44,916 nt of DNA from Acidobacteriota bacterium. Lineage in GTDB: Bacteria; Acidobacteriota; JAAYUB01. Both the position numbers and the translations under genes were made by a program. The stretch covers positions 1-44,916 of the forward strand of contig JAGNHB010000048.1 in NCBI GenBank assembly GCA_018001935.1. The letters are read 5' to 3'. Positions within the stretch are counted from its first letter, which is position 1. Each line of letters begins with the position of its first letter. This document shows, one piece after another, positions 16,782-25,056 of this stretch. A model generated the notes under the pieces. That model ran no database searches. It saw only the letters and a list, made by a program, of their open reading frames with translations, and had not been told where the DNA came from.

Positions 16782-18077
16782 TCAGTTTCCTCCTTCCTTT
16801 CGGGGATCGGTGATGACGCCGGTGATGGCGCTGGCCGCCGCCACGGCGGGCGAGCAGAGGTAGACCTCGGCGTTGGGGTTGCCCATGCGGCCCTTGAAGT
16901 TGCGGTTTGTCGTCGAAAGGGCCACCTCGCCGTCGCCCAGCGCGCCCTGGTGGACGCCCAGGCAGCAGCCGCAGCCGGGGTTCACGATGATGGCGCCGGC
17001 GTCCATGAGGTCGCCGATGACGCCGCGCTTCATGGCCTCGCGATAAATGCGTCCGGAGGCCGGGAAGATCAGCATCCGCACGTCCTTGTGGATGTGCTTG
17101 CGACGCAGGATCTCGGCGGCTTCCTGCAGGTCGTCCAGGCGGCCGTTGGTGCAGGAGCCGATGACGATCTGGTTGAGCTTCGTCCCTTCCACCGCGTCGA
17201 TGGGCTTGACGTTGTCCACCATGTGGGGGCAGGCGATCTGGGGGACGAGCGTGGCCACGTCGATCTCGATCACCTGGTCGTAGACGGCGTCCGCGTCGGG
17301 CAGGACGGCCTCGAGGGGCTCCGTCACGCCGGCCTCGTCGCGCAGGTAACGGAAGGTCTCCTCGTCGGCGGGGACGATGCCGGAGGTGGCGCCCGCCTCC
17401 ACGGTCATGTTGCAGATCACCAGGCGCCCGGAGAGGGACATCTTCCGGATGGTCTCGCCGTGGAACTCGATCACCTTGAAGTTGGCCCCCTCCGCGGTCA
17501 GCTTCCCGATCAGGTACAGGATGAGGTCCTTGGGGCCCACGTGCTTGGGGAACTCGCCGGTGACCACCACCTTGATGGTGCCGGGGACTTCCACGTTGAG
17601 GGCGGTGCCCAGGGTCCAGACCGAGGCCATCTCGGTGGCGCCGATCCCGAAGGAGAAAGCGCCCATGGCGCCGTGGCTGGTGGTGTGGCTGTCGGTGCCC
17701 ACCACCACGTGGCCCGGCCGGACGTAGCCGTTCTCGGGGAGGATCTGGTGGCAGATGCCGCCCGTGTCGCCCTTGATGTCGTGGAACTTGGTGATCCCCT
17801 GGGCGCTCACGAAGTTGCGGATCTTCTTGTGGTTGGTGGCCGTCTTGGAGCTCTCGGCCGGGACGCGGTGGTCGAAGATGATGACGATCCGCGACGGGTC
17901 CCACACCTTGGCGTCCAGGCCGGTCCCCTGGTAGACTTCCTGGAACTGGTTGATCACCAGGGCGCCGTTCTCGTGGGACATGGCCACGTCCACCCGGGGC
18001 TCCAGCACGTCGCCTGCCTTCACGGACGGCAGGCCGCACGCCTGGGCCAGGATTTTCTCAACTGCAGTCATTCCCAT
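16782..18077 (-). CDS. leuC: 3-isopropylmalate dehydratase-type large subunit (aconitase family)
   Basis: A 431-aa subunit of the aconitase superfamily, the short type usually paired with a separate small subunit. The 4Fe-4S ligands are C309 in GSCTNGR, and C369 and C372 in PGCGCC. Substrate and cluster motifs 'FDHRVPAESSKTA', 'VGTDSHTTSHGAMGAFSFGIG' and 'FPASGRIYREAM' are intact. The ATG start is preceded by GGAGGAAAC. It forms an operon with leuD behind its own promoter. The enzyme is expected to be cytoplasmic. The true substrate depends on the small-subunit loop. Confidence 0.92.
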   Translation of the reverse strand: MGMTAVEKILAQACGLPSVKAGDVLEPRVDVAMSHENGALVINQFQEVYQGTGLDAKVWDPSRIVIIFDHRVPAESSKTATNHKKIRNFVSAQGITKFHDIKGDTGGICHQILPENGYVRPGHVVVGTDSHTTSHGAMGAFSFGIGATEMASVWTLGTALNVEVPGTIKVVVTGEFPKHVGPKDLILYLIGKLTAEGANFKVIEFHGETIRKMSLSGRLVICNMTVEAGATSGIVPADEETFRYLRDEAGVTEPLEAVLPDADAVYDQVIEIDVATLVPQIACPHMVDNVKPIDAVEGTKLNQIVIGSCTNGRLDDLQEAAEILRRKHIHKDVRMLIFPASGRIYREAMKRGVIGDLMDAGAIIVNPGCGCCLGVHQGALGDGEVALSTTNRNFKGRMGNPNAEVYLCSPAVAAASAITGVITDPRKEGGN

Positions 18078-18163
18078 ATGTTTCCTCCTTGGGTCGGGAA
18101 GGTATTCGGCTTGATTTCAACGCGGCCTCTTTCACCGCACCGTGCCTCTCGGCAAGGAAGCGA

Positions 18164-18192
18164 ATCATACCCCAAGGATACTCTGGACGCAA
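18164..18192 (-). promoter_or_regulatory. Candidate promoter of leuCD
   Basis: On the minus strand TTGCGT (18187-18192), a 17-nt spacer and TATGAT (18164-18169) lie about 86 nt before the leuC start. Confidence 0.6.
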
Positions 18193-18622
18193 TTGGAATC
18201 CCGTGTCTCGACGTCATCAGGTCCGGGTTGACGCCCCCGCAAAGGACCGGTTTCCGCCCGCGAATCACGCGAAATTGCAGGTTTACCGGGGAATTGCGCC
18301 CCGGAGTCCCGCCGGTGAAGCCGCCGTTATTCCTGACCGCACCCCGGAGGGGGGCCGGAGGGCAGGCGGACCGTCTTCCTGCTCCGCCTCCGGGGCGCCG
18401 GGAGCGCGACGCGGCCTCCCTCCGGCGGGAACACCACCTCCGTTGGAGACTCATCCGGAATTCCTCTCGCAACGGCGCGGAGGCACGGAGAAGATGCGTC
18501 TCCGTTCGCCGAGAACAGGCCTTCACGTCATCCCCGTTATCCGTCTTCTTCGTTCGTGTGGTTCGTGGTTCGTTTCCGGTTTCCGTGCGGTGTTTGAAGA
18601 ACGCCCGAAAGGAATGCAGCCG

Positions 18623-18655
18623 GAAAAAGCAAGGGACCTGCTCTCGGCAGGTCCC
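18623..18655 (-). terminator. Rho-independent terminator of the tRNA
   Basis: On the minus strand GGGACCTGC and GCAGGTCCC form a 9-bp stem with a 5-nt loop, followed by TTGCTTTTT. It begins about 10 nt after the tRNA CCA end. Confidence 0.85.
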
Positions 18656-18664
18656 CTGAAAATC

Positions 18665-18738
<74 letters not shown>

Positions 18739-18749
18739 AAACAGACGGC

Positions 18750-18778
18750 AGTATAGCCATGGGGCCCTGCCTTGTCAA
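18750..18778 (-). promoter_or_regulatory. Strong promoter of tRNA-Gln
   Basis: On the minus strand TTGACA (18773-18778), a 17-nt spacer and TATACT (18750-18755), ending 12 nt before the mature tRNA. Nearly consensus. Confidence 0.85.
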
Positions 18779-18896
18779 GCCGGAAAAATTTCGGCGACCG
18801 GTTTTTATGTGACGAAAATCATTCTATTCCCATTGAACGTCGTTTATGATAGCTTTGGTGGGGGAGAGTGTGATACGGGGTGGAGGAGGTTGGCCC

Positions 18897-18914
18897 ATGG
18901 ACTACGAGAACTAG
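18897..18914 (+). other. Five-codon mini-ORF (MDYEN, TAG), in frame with the next gene
   Basis: ATG GAC TAC GAG AAC TAG has a very strong ribosome site (GGAGGAGG) 8 nt upstream and lies in the same frame as the 479-aa gene, which starts 24 nt after this stop with its own GGGAGGG. It could be a regulatory leader, or the original start cut off by an amber codon. Confidence 0.5.
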
Positions 18915-18938
18915 GGTTTTGAACCGGGAGGGTCCGCC

Positions 18939-20378
18939 ATGGACATCGGCACCCTGGTCAACGAGGTGGAAAAAGCGCGCCACGCCGTTCTCCAGGGAAA
19001 CATCATCGACGCGATCCAGAACCTTTACCGGCTGAAGAAAACCGGGTTCCAGGTCGACATCTCCGCCATCGAGGATGTCATGGACCTGCGCAACTTCCTC
19101 CAGTACCTCTACGACGAGACCTCCATCGGCGACGCCATCACCGCCACCCGTTGCCTGGCCGCCCTCAAGGGCCTCGACCTCGAGGTGGACGCCCAGAAGA
19201 TCAACTACGTCCGCTACAAGAAGCTGGCCATGCTGGGCAAACTCAGCACGGAAGAGTACATCCAGTCGGCCCGGCCGGCTTTCCGGAAGCTCATCCTGCA
19301 ACTGCGGTCCTTTCACGTCATGGTGGGCGACTTCCGGGAGTGCGCCGTCCACCGCATCGACAACCGGGTGTCCTTCCAGGAGGAAATCACCCTCCGTTTC
19401 CCCAACCAGTCCTTCCGGGACGCCTTCCTGCAGACCGCGTTCCGCATCGCGGTGGACAAGGGCCTCAACTTCAACTGGGAGAACCGGACCTCCTTCCTCA
19501 ACAGCGAGATGACCGGCCACATCGGCTGGTTCATCACCCAGAACTCCGGGGACCTGGGCTCCGACTGGAACGTCCGCATCAAGGGGCGCTTCGACGACTT
19601 CATCCTCGAACTCTCGGCCGCCGTCGACCACCTCCACTCCCTCCGCTGCACCTCCCAGTCCCACCTCAACGGCCTCAACTGGGTGGTCTTCTCGCGGGAC
19701 CTCCAGGTGTCCAACCGGATCTGCGAGGCCCTGGGGAACCACTCGCTGGTGCCCATCCACGACCTCGAGACGCTGCAGAGCTGGTTCGCCGTGTGCGACG
19801 ACAAAGTCAGCGCCTTCATCTTCCACGTGTCCATCCGGGACTTCGACGTCATCCAGCACATGGTGAACTTCAAGCTGATGCGGGACAAGGTGGGACCGCC
19901 CTTCGTGGTCATGGCGGAAAACCCCTTCTTCCACGTCATGAAGGACCCGTCGCAGCTCTTCTCGGGGTGCGAGTCCGTGCTCTCCCTCACGCCCGAGTCG
20001 ATCCAGAGCCTGGAGTTCTGCATCAACAAGACGGTCTCCTGCCGGCGCCGCTTCGTCCGGATCCCCGTGGACATCCGCTGCCACGCCAACCTCTCCGGCC
20101 GCCTCGAGCACACCCGGGCCACCCCCATCAGCCCCGCGGGCACCCTGCTCAAGACCCACCGCATCGTCCCCGTCTTCTCCCCGGCGCAGATCACCCTCTA
20201 CGATCCCGAGTCGGGTTTCGAGGAGAACCTCACGGGGAACGTGATCTACAACCAGAGGGGGGGGTCAGCCGTCCGCTTCGACAACGTGATCCCGTTCGAG
20301 AAGTTCCAGCAGCTCCAGACCATCACCATGGAGAAGCACCGCCGGATCGTGGACACCTTCCAGCGCTCCGTCCTCTGA
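18939..20378 (+). CDS. Unfamiliar 479-aa protein: helical N-terminus, pseudo-receiver-like middle, PilZ-like C-terminus
   Basis: I do not recognise the whole protein. Residues 1-110 look helical. Residues 115-235 form a mixed domain of unknown fold (FRECAVHRIDNRVSF, GWFITQNSGDLGSDWNVRIKG). Residues about 245-365 ('NWVVFSRDLQVSNRICEALG', 'SAFIFHVSIRDFDVIQHMVNFKLMRD', 'PFVVMAENPF') have the spacing of a response-regulator receiver but lack the clear acidic pocket and phospho-Asp. The C-terminus (369-479) begins RRFVRIPVDI, matching the RxxxR arm of PilZ c-di-GMP domains, followed by ISPAG, a degenerate (D/N)xSxxG motif. No signal peptide or membrane helix is seen, so it is cytoplasmic. It stands alone between tRNA-Gln and osmC. 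A c-di-GMP-linked regulator of motility or secretion is possible, but the ligand site is imperfect. Confidence 0.75.
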   Translation: MDIGTLVNEVEKARHAVLQGNIIDAIQNLYRLKKTGFQVDISAIEDVMDLRNFLQYLYDETSIGDAITATRCLAALKGLDLEVDAQKINYVRYKKLAMLGKLSTEEYIQSARPAFRKLILQLRSFHVMVGDFRECAVHRIDNRVSFQEEITLRFPNQSFRDAFLQTAFRIAVDKGLNFNWENRTSFLNSEMTGHIGWFITQNSGDLGSDWNVRIKGRFDDFILELSAAVDHLHSLRCTSQSHLNGLNWVVFSRDLQVSNRICEALGNHSLVPIHDLETLQSWFAVCDDKVSAFIFHVSIRDFDVIQHMVNFKLMRDKVGPPFVVMAENPFFHVMKDPSQLFSGCESVLSLTPESIQSLEFCINKTVSCRRRFVRIPVDIRCHANLSGRLEHTRATPISPAGTLLKTHRIVPVFSPAQITLYDPESGFEENLTGNVIYNQRGGSAVRFDNVIPFEKFQQLQTITMEKHRRIVDTFQRSVL

Positions 20379-20874
20379 AAGACAATTCCGCAAGCGGACA
20401 ACAACCGCCGCCCCCGACGCGCCCTCGCGTTGGAGACCGGCCTGCTCCCCACGCTTGATCACTCTCGCGCAGGAGACCGCAACTACAGGATGAATGAGCA
20501 ATTATCACGCCTGACACCTCTCAGTCAGGTAGATCGGCCAGGCTTTCCCTGGCGCACCGGAGTACGCAGAAAAGCCAGAAGAGGGCAACACGAACGCTGC
20601 GCGTTGAGTTACGGGCCGGTGCAGACCTCGATGGACAGGGTGATCCGAAAGGAATCCTCGTCTGAAGTCCCCGCTAAAGATCGACAAATCGAAGGGAACG
20701 AACCTTCCCTCGTGTCCTCGCGCCTCCGTGTTCACTTTTCCCCAAGGAGCAACGGGACTTTCGGCCGGAATCCTTCGTCCCGTTCCCCCATCAGAAGATG
20801 AGGCGGGGGATGGATTGCGGCCCGGGCCTGCGATCTGATACACTTCACCCCAAATCGATCTCCAGGAGGTCCCG
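20379..20874. other. Intergenic region without recognised genes
   Basis: Almost 500 nt lie between the PilZ-like gene and osmC. Open frames here have unnatural composition and no ribosome sites. No convincing terminator, RNA or repeat is seen. Confidence 0.5.
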
Positions 20875-21414
20875 ATGAAAGTGAACAACGTCAGCGTCGA
20901 TCAGGTCAGGGCCTTCGCCGAGGCCGCCTCGGCCGACCCGGCCAAGGCCGTCCGGCGACAGGTGGTGGAAGCCCGGTGGGTGCCCGAGGACGGCCCCGTC
21001 CAGTTCGAGGGCGTCGTGAAATTCGAGAGAGGCGAAGCCCGGTTCCAGCTCGACAACCCCTCCTTCATGGGCGGGTCGGGACAGCACCCGGGGCCCTTCC
21101 AGTACTGTTTTTTCGGACTGGCAGCCTGCTACACCGGGATCTTCGCCACCTTCGCCTCCCAGGCGGGGATCGTCCTCAAGTCCCTGGCCATCCGGGTGGA
21201 AGCGGACATCAACTTCTCGCGGGTCATCGGGCTCGGTGAACAGCCTCCCATGGAGGAAGTCCGTGTAACGCTCTCCGTGGAGAGCGACGCGGACCCGGAG
21301 AAGATCCGCGAGGTCGAGGAAGCGGCCCTGCAGCGCTGCCCGGTGGTGTACACCCTTCGCAACCCGATCCGGCTGGTCCCCGGGCTGGAGATCAACCCGG
21401 CAGGCAGGATGTAG
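20875..21414 (+). CDS. OsmC-family peroxidase-like protein
   Basis: A 179-aa protein of the OsmC/YhfA superfamily, cytoplasmic thiol enzymes that often reduce organic hydroperoxides. The helix 'YCFFGLAACYTGIFATFASQAG' supplies one reactive cysteine (C85, with C78 nearby). The second expected cysteine is C155 in 'ALQRCPVVYTLRNP', so the redox pair is present. The start ATG has AGGAGG 6 nt upstream. The last bases of the stop codon are the first bases of an 89-bp repeat that recurs inverted at 25.9 kb. The gene stands alone. Substrate is not predictable. Confidence 0.87.
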   Translation: MKVNNVSVDQVRAFAEAASADPAKAVRRQVVEARWVPEDGPVQFEGVVKFERGEARFQLDNPSFMGGSGQHPGPFQYCFFGLAACYTGIFATFASQAGIVLKSLAIRVEADINFSRVIGLGEQPPMEEVRVTLSVESDADPEKIREVEEAALQRCPVVYTLRNPIRLVPGLEINPAGRM

Positions 21415-21500
21415 GCGCTTTAGGGGCTGCGTTCTTACCAACACGTTGTCGTTTCCGGTTGCCTTCCAGGCCACTTTTACCAGGCGAGGTCCCGGGGAAA
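21413..21500 (-). repeat. Inverted long repeat, copy Y (partner 25902-25990)
   Basis: Read on the minus strand it matches 25902-25990 with about eight substitutions and one gap by eye. It includes GGCAACCGGAAACGAC and TTGGTAAGAACGCAGCC. It begins on the osmC stop codon. A further fragment (21502-21543) matches 78-126. The two copies flank the S9/M24 peptidase pair. Confidence 0.85.
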
Positions 21501-21587
21501 TCCTGGTCCCTTCAAAGTAAGATCTTTTGCAAAATGAGCAGGAAATCGGGAGCGGTCGGCGGCATCCCGAAGGGATGGAGGAGCTTG

Positions 21588-21643
21588 TTCGTGTGGTTCG
21601 TGGTTCTTTGACCGTTCGTGTATTCCGTGTATTTCGTGGTTCG
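21588..21643 (+). repeat. TTCGTG-type dispersed repeat (double copy)
   Basis: Two adjacent units, TTCGTGTGGTTCGTGGTTC and TTCGTGTATTCCGTGTATTT, belong to the family also seen at 13834, 18553 and 25720. It lies 25 nt from the S9 peptidase stop. Confidence 0.7.
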
Positions 21644-21667
21644 ATTCCCGGATGTTCCGTGGTCCGT

Positions 21668-23713
21668 TCAGCGCTCCGGCGCCGCCACCTTGAGAACGCG
21701 CCGGGCGAGCTGGGACTCCCCCTTGCTCATGGGCTCCCAGCGCCCGCCCAGGTGGCGGGCCAGGAACTCCTCGGCCAGGGCGGTGAAGACCAGGGCGTTG
21801 GGGTCGAGGGAAAACCCGTGGCCCTCGTCCGGGAACTCGACGTAGAGGACCGTCTTGCCGCCCCGCTTCAACTGGTTCACCAGTTTCCGCGTCCCCTCGA
21901 CCCGGACCCTCGGGTCGTTGATCCCCTGGGCGATGAGGAGGGGGGCCCGGATCCGGTCCAGGCTGAAGAGGGGCGAACTCTCCCGCAGCTTCTCCGCGTC
22001 GCCCTCCAGGTCGCCCACCCTCCGGCGAAGGAGTTCCGACAGGGGCTTCCAGTACTCCGGAACGTTCCGGATCCAGTCCGCCAGGTCGGACGGTCCCGAG
22101 ATGTCGATGCCGCAGACGAAGACCTCCGGGTGGAACGAGATCAGCGAGAGGGCGGCGTAACCGCCGAAAGACGCCCCCATGACGCTCAGCCGGCGGGGGT
22201 CCGCGATCCCTTGCGCCACCACCCAGTCCAGGGCGTCGAGGATGTCGCGAAGCATCGCGCCCCCCCACTCCCGGTCCCCGGCCTTCTGGAACGTCCGGCC
22301 GAAGCCGCGCGAACCGCGGAAGTTGACCTGCAGCACGGCGTAGCCGCGGTTGGCCAACCACTGGACGTCCGGCTGCCACCCCCAGGAGTCCCGGTTCCAG
22401 GGCCCCCCGTGCACGAGGACCACCGTGGGCAGGCCCTTCTCCTCGACGCCGACCGGGAAGGTGAGGTAGCAGACCAGGTCGAGCCCGTCCCGCGAGCGCA
22501 CCACGACGGGTTTCTTCCGGGCGCGGGTGTACTTCTCCAGCCACGGCCGGTTGGAAAACAGGAACGCGGCCTTCCGCCACGACCGGTCGTAGAGGTAGTA
22601 CTTCACCGGCCCGATGTCGGCCCGGTAGCACGCCACCCAGTACCGGCCGTCGGCGGACCGGCTGACCACCGACAACTCGCCCTCCTCGATCCTCCCCAGC
22701 ACTTCGACATCCGCCTTCACCGACGGGTCGAGGGGGACCCACTCGCGCCGGAGGTACTCCACGCAGGCGGCCTGGGGCTCACCCGTCTCCGGATCGACCA
22801 GCACGTCCACGATGTCCCCTTGCCCGGGCCGGTAGAGCACCGTCTCGCTGCCGTCCTCCAGCGACCGCCGGACCACGGCTTTCCGCTCGCCGCCGAGATC
22901 GTGCAGCAGCCAGGCGGACCGTCCGTCAGGGGCGAACCCCTCCAGGTCAATGGACTCGTCGGGGCCCCCGGTGGCCAGCTTCTTCCAGGGCGCCCCCTCG
23001 GAATCCCTCACGAAGAGGGTGGTGCCCCCGTCGGGGTCCAGGGTTTCCATGCCGCGGACGGCCAGGTCGGCGTCGGCCACCCAACCGATGGCCGTCCCGG
23101 GGTTTTTTGCCCGGAGGGTGACGCGCCCGCTGCGGAGGTTGACCTGGTAGACGTCGAAGACCTGGCGGTTCTCCCGGTTCATCAGGACGAGGGCGAGGTC
23201 GGGGTGCCGGGGGGAGATCCTCAGGAAGCGCGCCTGTACGCCCCGGAACGGGGTGAGGTCCCGCCGGCGGGGGTTCTTCGCGTGGGTGTCCACCGCCACG
23301 AGGTGCCAGTTCTCGTCCCCGCCCCGGCAGGAGACGAACAGGATGTCCCGGTTGTTGTAGGCCCAGATGAACCCCCCGATGCTGTCCCGGTCGAAACGCG
23401 TGAGGGGCCGGTCGTCGGTCTTGCCCGGCGTCCGCGCCCACACGTTCATGTGGCCCTTGAAGGGGGCGCAGTAGGCCAGAAGGCGGCCGTCGGGGGAGAT
23501 GGCGGGGGAGGTGATGTCCGGGTCGCCGAAAAGGGCCCGGCGCGGGATGATCTCGGGCAGACCGGCCTGTGCGACCGCTCCGAACAGCAGGAGAAGAGCG
23601 GCGAAGGCCCCCAGGGCCGCCCGGGCCCCACGCCCCCGCGGAATCGGCGAGACGGGCGCTCCCGGGCATGCCGGCGGGACGTCTATGGTTGCAGGACCCC
23701 CCTCAGCGTTCAA
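21668..23713 (-). CDS. Secreted S9 prolyl-oligopeptidase-family peptidase
   Basis: A 681-aa acylaminoacyl/dipeptidyl-peptidase-like serine peptidase. The start is a TTG that overlaps the end of the upstream M24 gene by 11 nt (GGGGGA upstream); no better start is available before the export helix 'ALGAFAALLLLFGAVAQA' (about 34-51). Residues about 60-410 form a beta-propeller with repeated 'SPDGRLLAY'-like blades. Residues about 420-681 form the alpha/beta hydrolase: 'VLVHGGPWNRDSWGW' is the oxyanion region, the nucleophile is S515 in GASFGG, and the acid and histidine are D600 (GINDPRV) and H632 (DEGHGF). It trims short peptides, probably in the periplasm. Coupled with a cytoplasmic-looking M24 peptidase, it suggests peptide use as a nutrient. 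Confidence 0.92.
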   Translation of the reverse strand: MNAEGGPATIDVPPACPGAPVSPIPRGRGARAALGAFAALLLLFGAVAQAGLPEIIPRRALFGDPDITSPAISPDGRLLAYCAPFKGHMNVWARTPGKTDDRPLTRFDRDSIGGFIWAYNNRDILFVSCRGGDENWHLVAVDTHAKNPRRRDLTPFRGVQARFLRISPRHPDLALVLMNRENRQVFDVYQVNLRSGRVTLRAKNPGTAIGWVADADLAVRGMETLDPDGGTTLFVRDSEGAPWKKLATGGPDESIDLEGFAPDGRSAWLLHDLGGERKAVVRRSLEDGSETVLYRPGQGDIVDVLVDPETGEPQAACVEYLRREWVPLDPSVKADVEVLGRIEEGELSVVSRSADGRYWVACYRADIGPVKYYLYDRSWRKAAFLFSNRPWLEKYTRARKKPVVVRSRDGLDLVCYLTFPVGVEEKGLPTVVLVHGGPWNRDSWGWQPDVQWLANRGYAVLQVNFRGSRGFGRTFQKAGDREWGGAMLRDILDALDWVVAQGIADPRRLSVMGASFGGYAALSLISFHPEVFVCGIDISGPSDLADWIRNVPEYWKPLSELLRRRVGDLEGDAEKLRESSPLFSLDRIRAPLLIAQGINDPRVRVEGTRKLVNQLKRGGKTVLYVEFPDEGHGFSLDPNALVFTALAEEFLARHLGGRWEPMSKGESQLARRVLKVAAPER

Positions 23714-24893
23714 CGGTCACGATCCCCCTTTGCATCACGGTAACCGGCTCGGCGCCCGCGGCCGTCACGACGAACGTGTCCTCCACCCCGACGGCCCCGT
23801 CCTCGAAAACGACCTTCGGCTCCACGGCGATGACCATCCCCGCCGCCAGCGGGTCGGTGAAGCGGCGGGCCAGGGCCGGAAACTCGTCGATCTCGAGGCC
23901 GATGCCGTGCCCCAGGAAACGGACCTGGTTGCGCCCACGGTTCATGAAGTTGGCGGCGAAGCCCGCTTTTTCGGCCTCCGCCATGGACCAGAGGTAGATC
24001 TCCTCGGGGATCGCCCCGGCGGCCATGCGCGTTTCACACCCCTCGAGGATGCTCACGCAGAAGTCGTGGGCCTCGACGAAGCGGGCTTCCAGCGGGCCGA
24101 TGGCGTAGGTCCGCGTCATGTCCGTAATGTAGCCCCCGTACCCCGCGGTGACATCCGCGATGACGGGCAGGCCCGCCGCCACCCGGCCGTCCCCGGCGCC
24201 CACGGGGGCCAGGGGGTTGCGGCCCGGCTGGCCGATGGGCCCGTCGAAGACGTTGTCCACCGCGGCGGAAGGCCCGCACGCCACGACGCCCCTCGCCTCG
24301 GCGTTGAAGCCCCGGGTGCGCCCAGCCGCCTGGTCGCCCTCCCGTCGCATGATCACTTCCATCTGGGCCTGGATCTCGTACTCGTACATCCCTTCCCGGA
24401 TGATCCCCCGGAGGGCCTCGAAGCCCGCCGACAGGACGGCCCCGCTCCGGCGCACCCGCTCCAGTTCCTCGGGTGATTTCACGGCGCGGATCCGCCGCAG
24501 CCGGTCCGAGGCGTCCACGAACGCGGCGCCCGGCCACGTGCCCTGCAACAGCTTCCGGAAGAGCCCGACGGGCAGGACGTCTTCCTCGAAACCGATCCGG
24601 GCCCATCCCCCCAGCCCCAGCGCGGCCACCGCCTTGCCGAAGCCGGCGGCGGAATTCAGCGTCTCCACCGGCCAGGGGCACTCGCCGGGGACGCGCCCCG
24701 CGCCGCGCCAGGCCAACAGGCGGAGGTCGCCTTCCGCGGGGGCGACGACAGCTCCCTGGAAGGCCGTCCCCGAGAGGTAGACGGCGTCGGCGCGCTGAAG
24801 GATCACGGCCCCGTCCAGGCCGTCCGCCCGCAGCGCCTCCTGGAAACGCTCGCCGCGCCGCCGCAGTTCGTGGGTCGTGAAGGTAAAGCTCAT
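23703..24893 (-). CDS. M24-family Xaa-Pro aminopeptidase/dipeptidase
   Basis: A 396-aa metallopeptidase starting at an ATG with AAGGAG upstream; a longer frame runs into a repeat and is rejected. The N-terminal creatinase-like domain covers about 1-135. The catalytic pita-bread domain has the full dimetal set D247, D258, H329, E358 and E371 ('IADVTAGYGGYITDMTRTY', 'FLGHGIGLEIDEFP', 'VIAVEPKVVFEDGAVGVEDTFVV'). There is no signal peptide. It removes residues before proline or splits Xaa-Pro dipeptides in the cytoplasm. First gene of a two-gene operon with the S9 peptidase, whose start it overlaps. Confidence 0.92.
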   Translation of the reverse strand: MSFTFTTHELRRRGERFQEALRADGLDGAVILQRADAVYLSGTAFQGAVVAPAEGDLRLLAWRGAGRVPGECPWPVETLNSAAGFGKAVAALGLGGWARIGFEEDVLPVGLFRKLLQGTWPGAAFVDASDRLRRIRAVKSPEELERVRRSGAVLSAGFEALRGIIREGMYEYEIQAQMEVIMRREGDQAAGRTRGFNAEARGVVACGPSAAVDNVFDGPIGQPGRNPLAPVGAGDGRVAAGLPVIADVTAGYGGYITDMTRTYAIGPLEARFVEAHDFCVSILEGCETRMAAGAIPEEIYLWSMAEAEKAGFAANFMNRGRNQVRFLGHGIGLEIDEFPALARRFTDPLAAGMVIAVEPKVVFEDGAVGVEDTFVVTAAGAEPVTVMQRGIVTVER

Positions 24894-24945
24894 GTTTTCT
24901 CCTTGTTGGTGAAGCAAGTTTGACGCCGTGGTAAAAAGTCCTTTA

Positions 24946-25056
24946 CTCTCACAGAGGCACGGAGATATGCAAATCGTATTTAATAGATTCAACAATCCTT
25001 ATGGTCCCTCTCCGTGCCTCCGTGCCTCTGTGAGCGCCGAATCCGGGCTTTTGCGA
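24946..25056 (+). repeat. Palindromic dispersed element, copy P1
   Basis: CTCACAGAGGCACGGAG at the left end is mirrored by CTCCGTGCCTCTGTGAG at the right, around a conserved middle containing GCAAATCGTATT and CAACAAT. After the right arm, GAATCCGGGCTTTTGCGA also recurs in copy P2. It could fold into a long hairpin. Confidence 0.8.

Larger units (their letters stand above)
18078..18664. other. Long intergenic region upstream of leuC
   Basis: It carries the leuC promoter near the gene and the tRNA terminator at the far end. A fragment like the 'GGAGGCACGGAGAA' repeat lies at about 18478 and a 'TTCGTGTGGTTCGTGGTTCG' repeat at 18553-18572. I see no T-box, leader peptide or gene. Confidence 0.55.

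Noticed and set aside
18078..18664. T-box or leucine attenuator before leuC
   Set aside because: I find neither a T-box core sequence nor a leucine-rich leader peptide with terminator between the promoter and leuC.
20430..20801. Possible 123-aa gene between the PilZ-like gene and osmC
   Set aside because: No ribosome site, odd composition (Arg/Ser-rich) and no domain; it looks like noncoding sequence.
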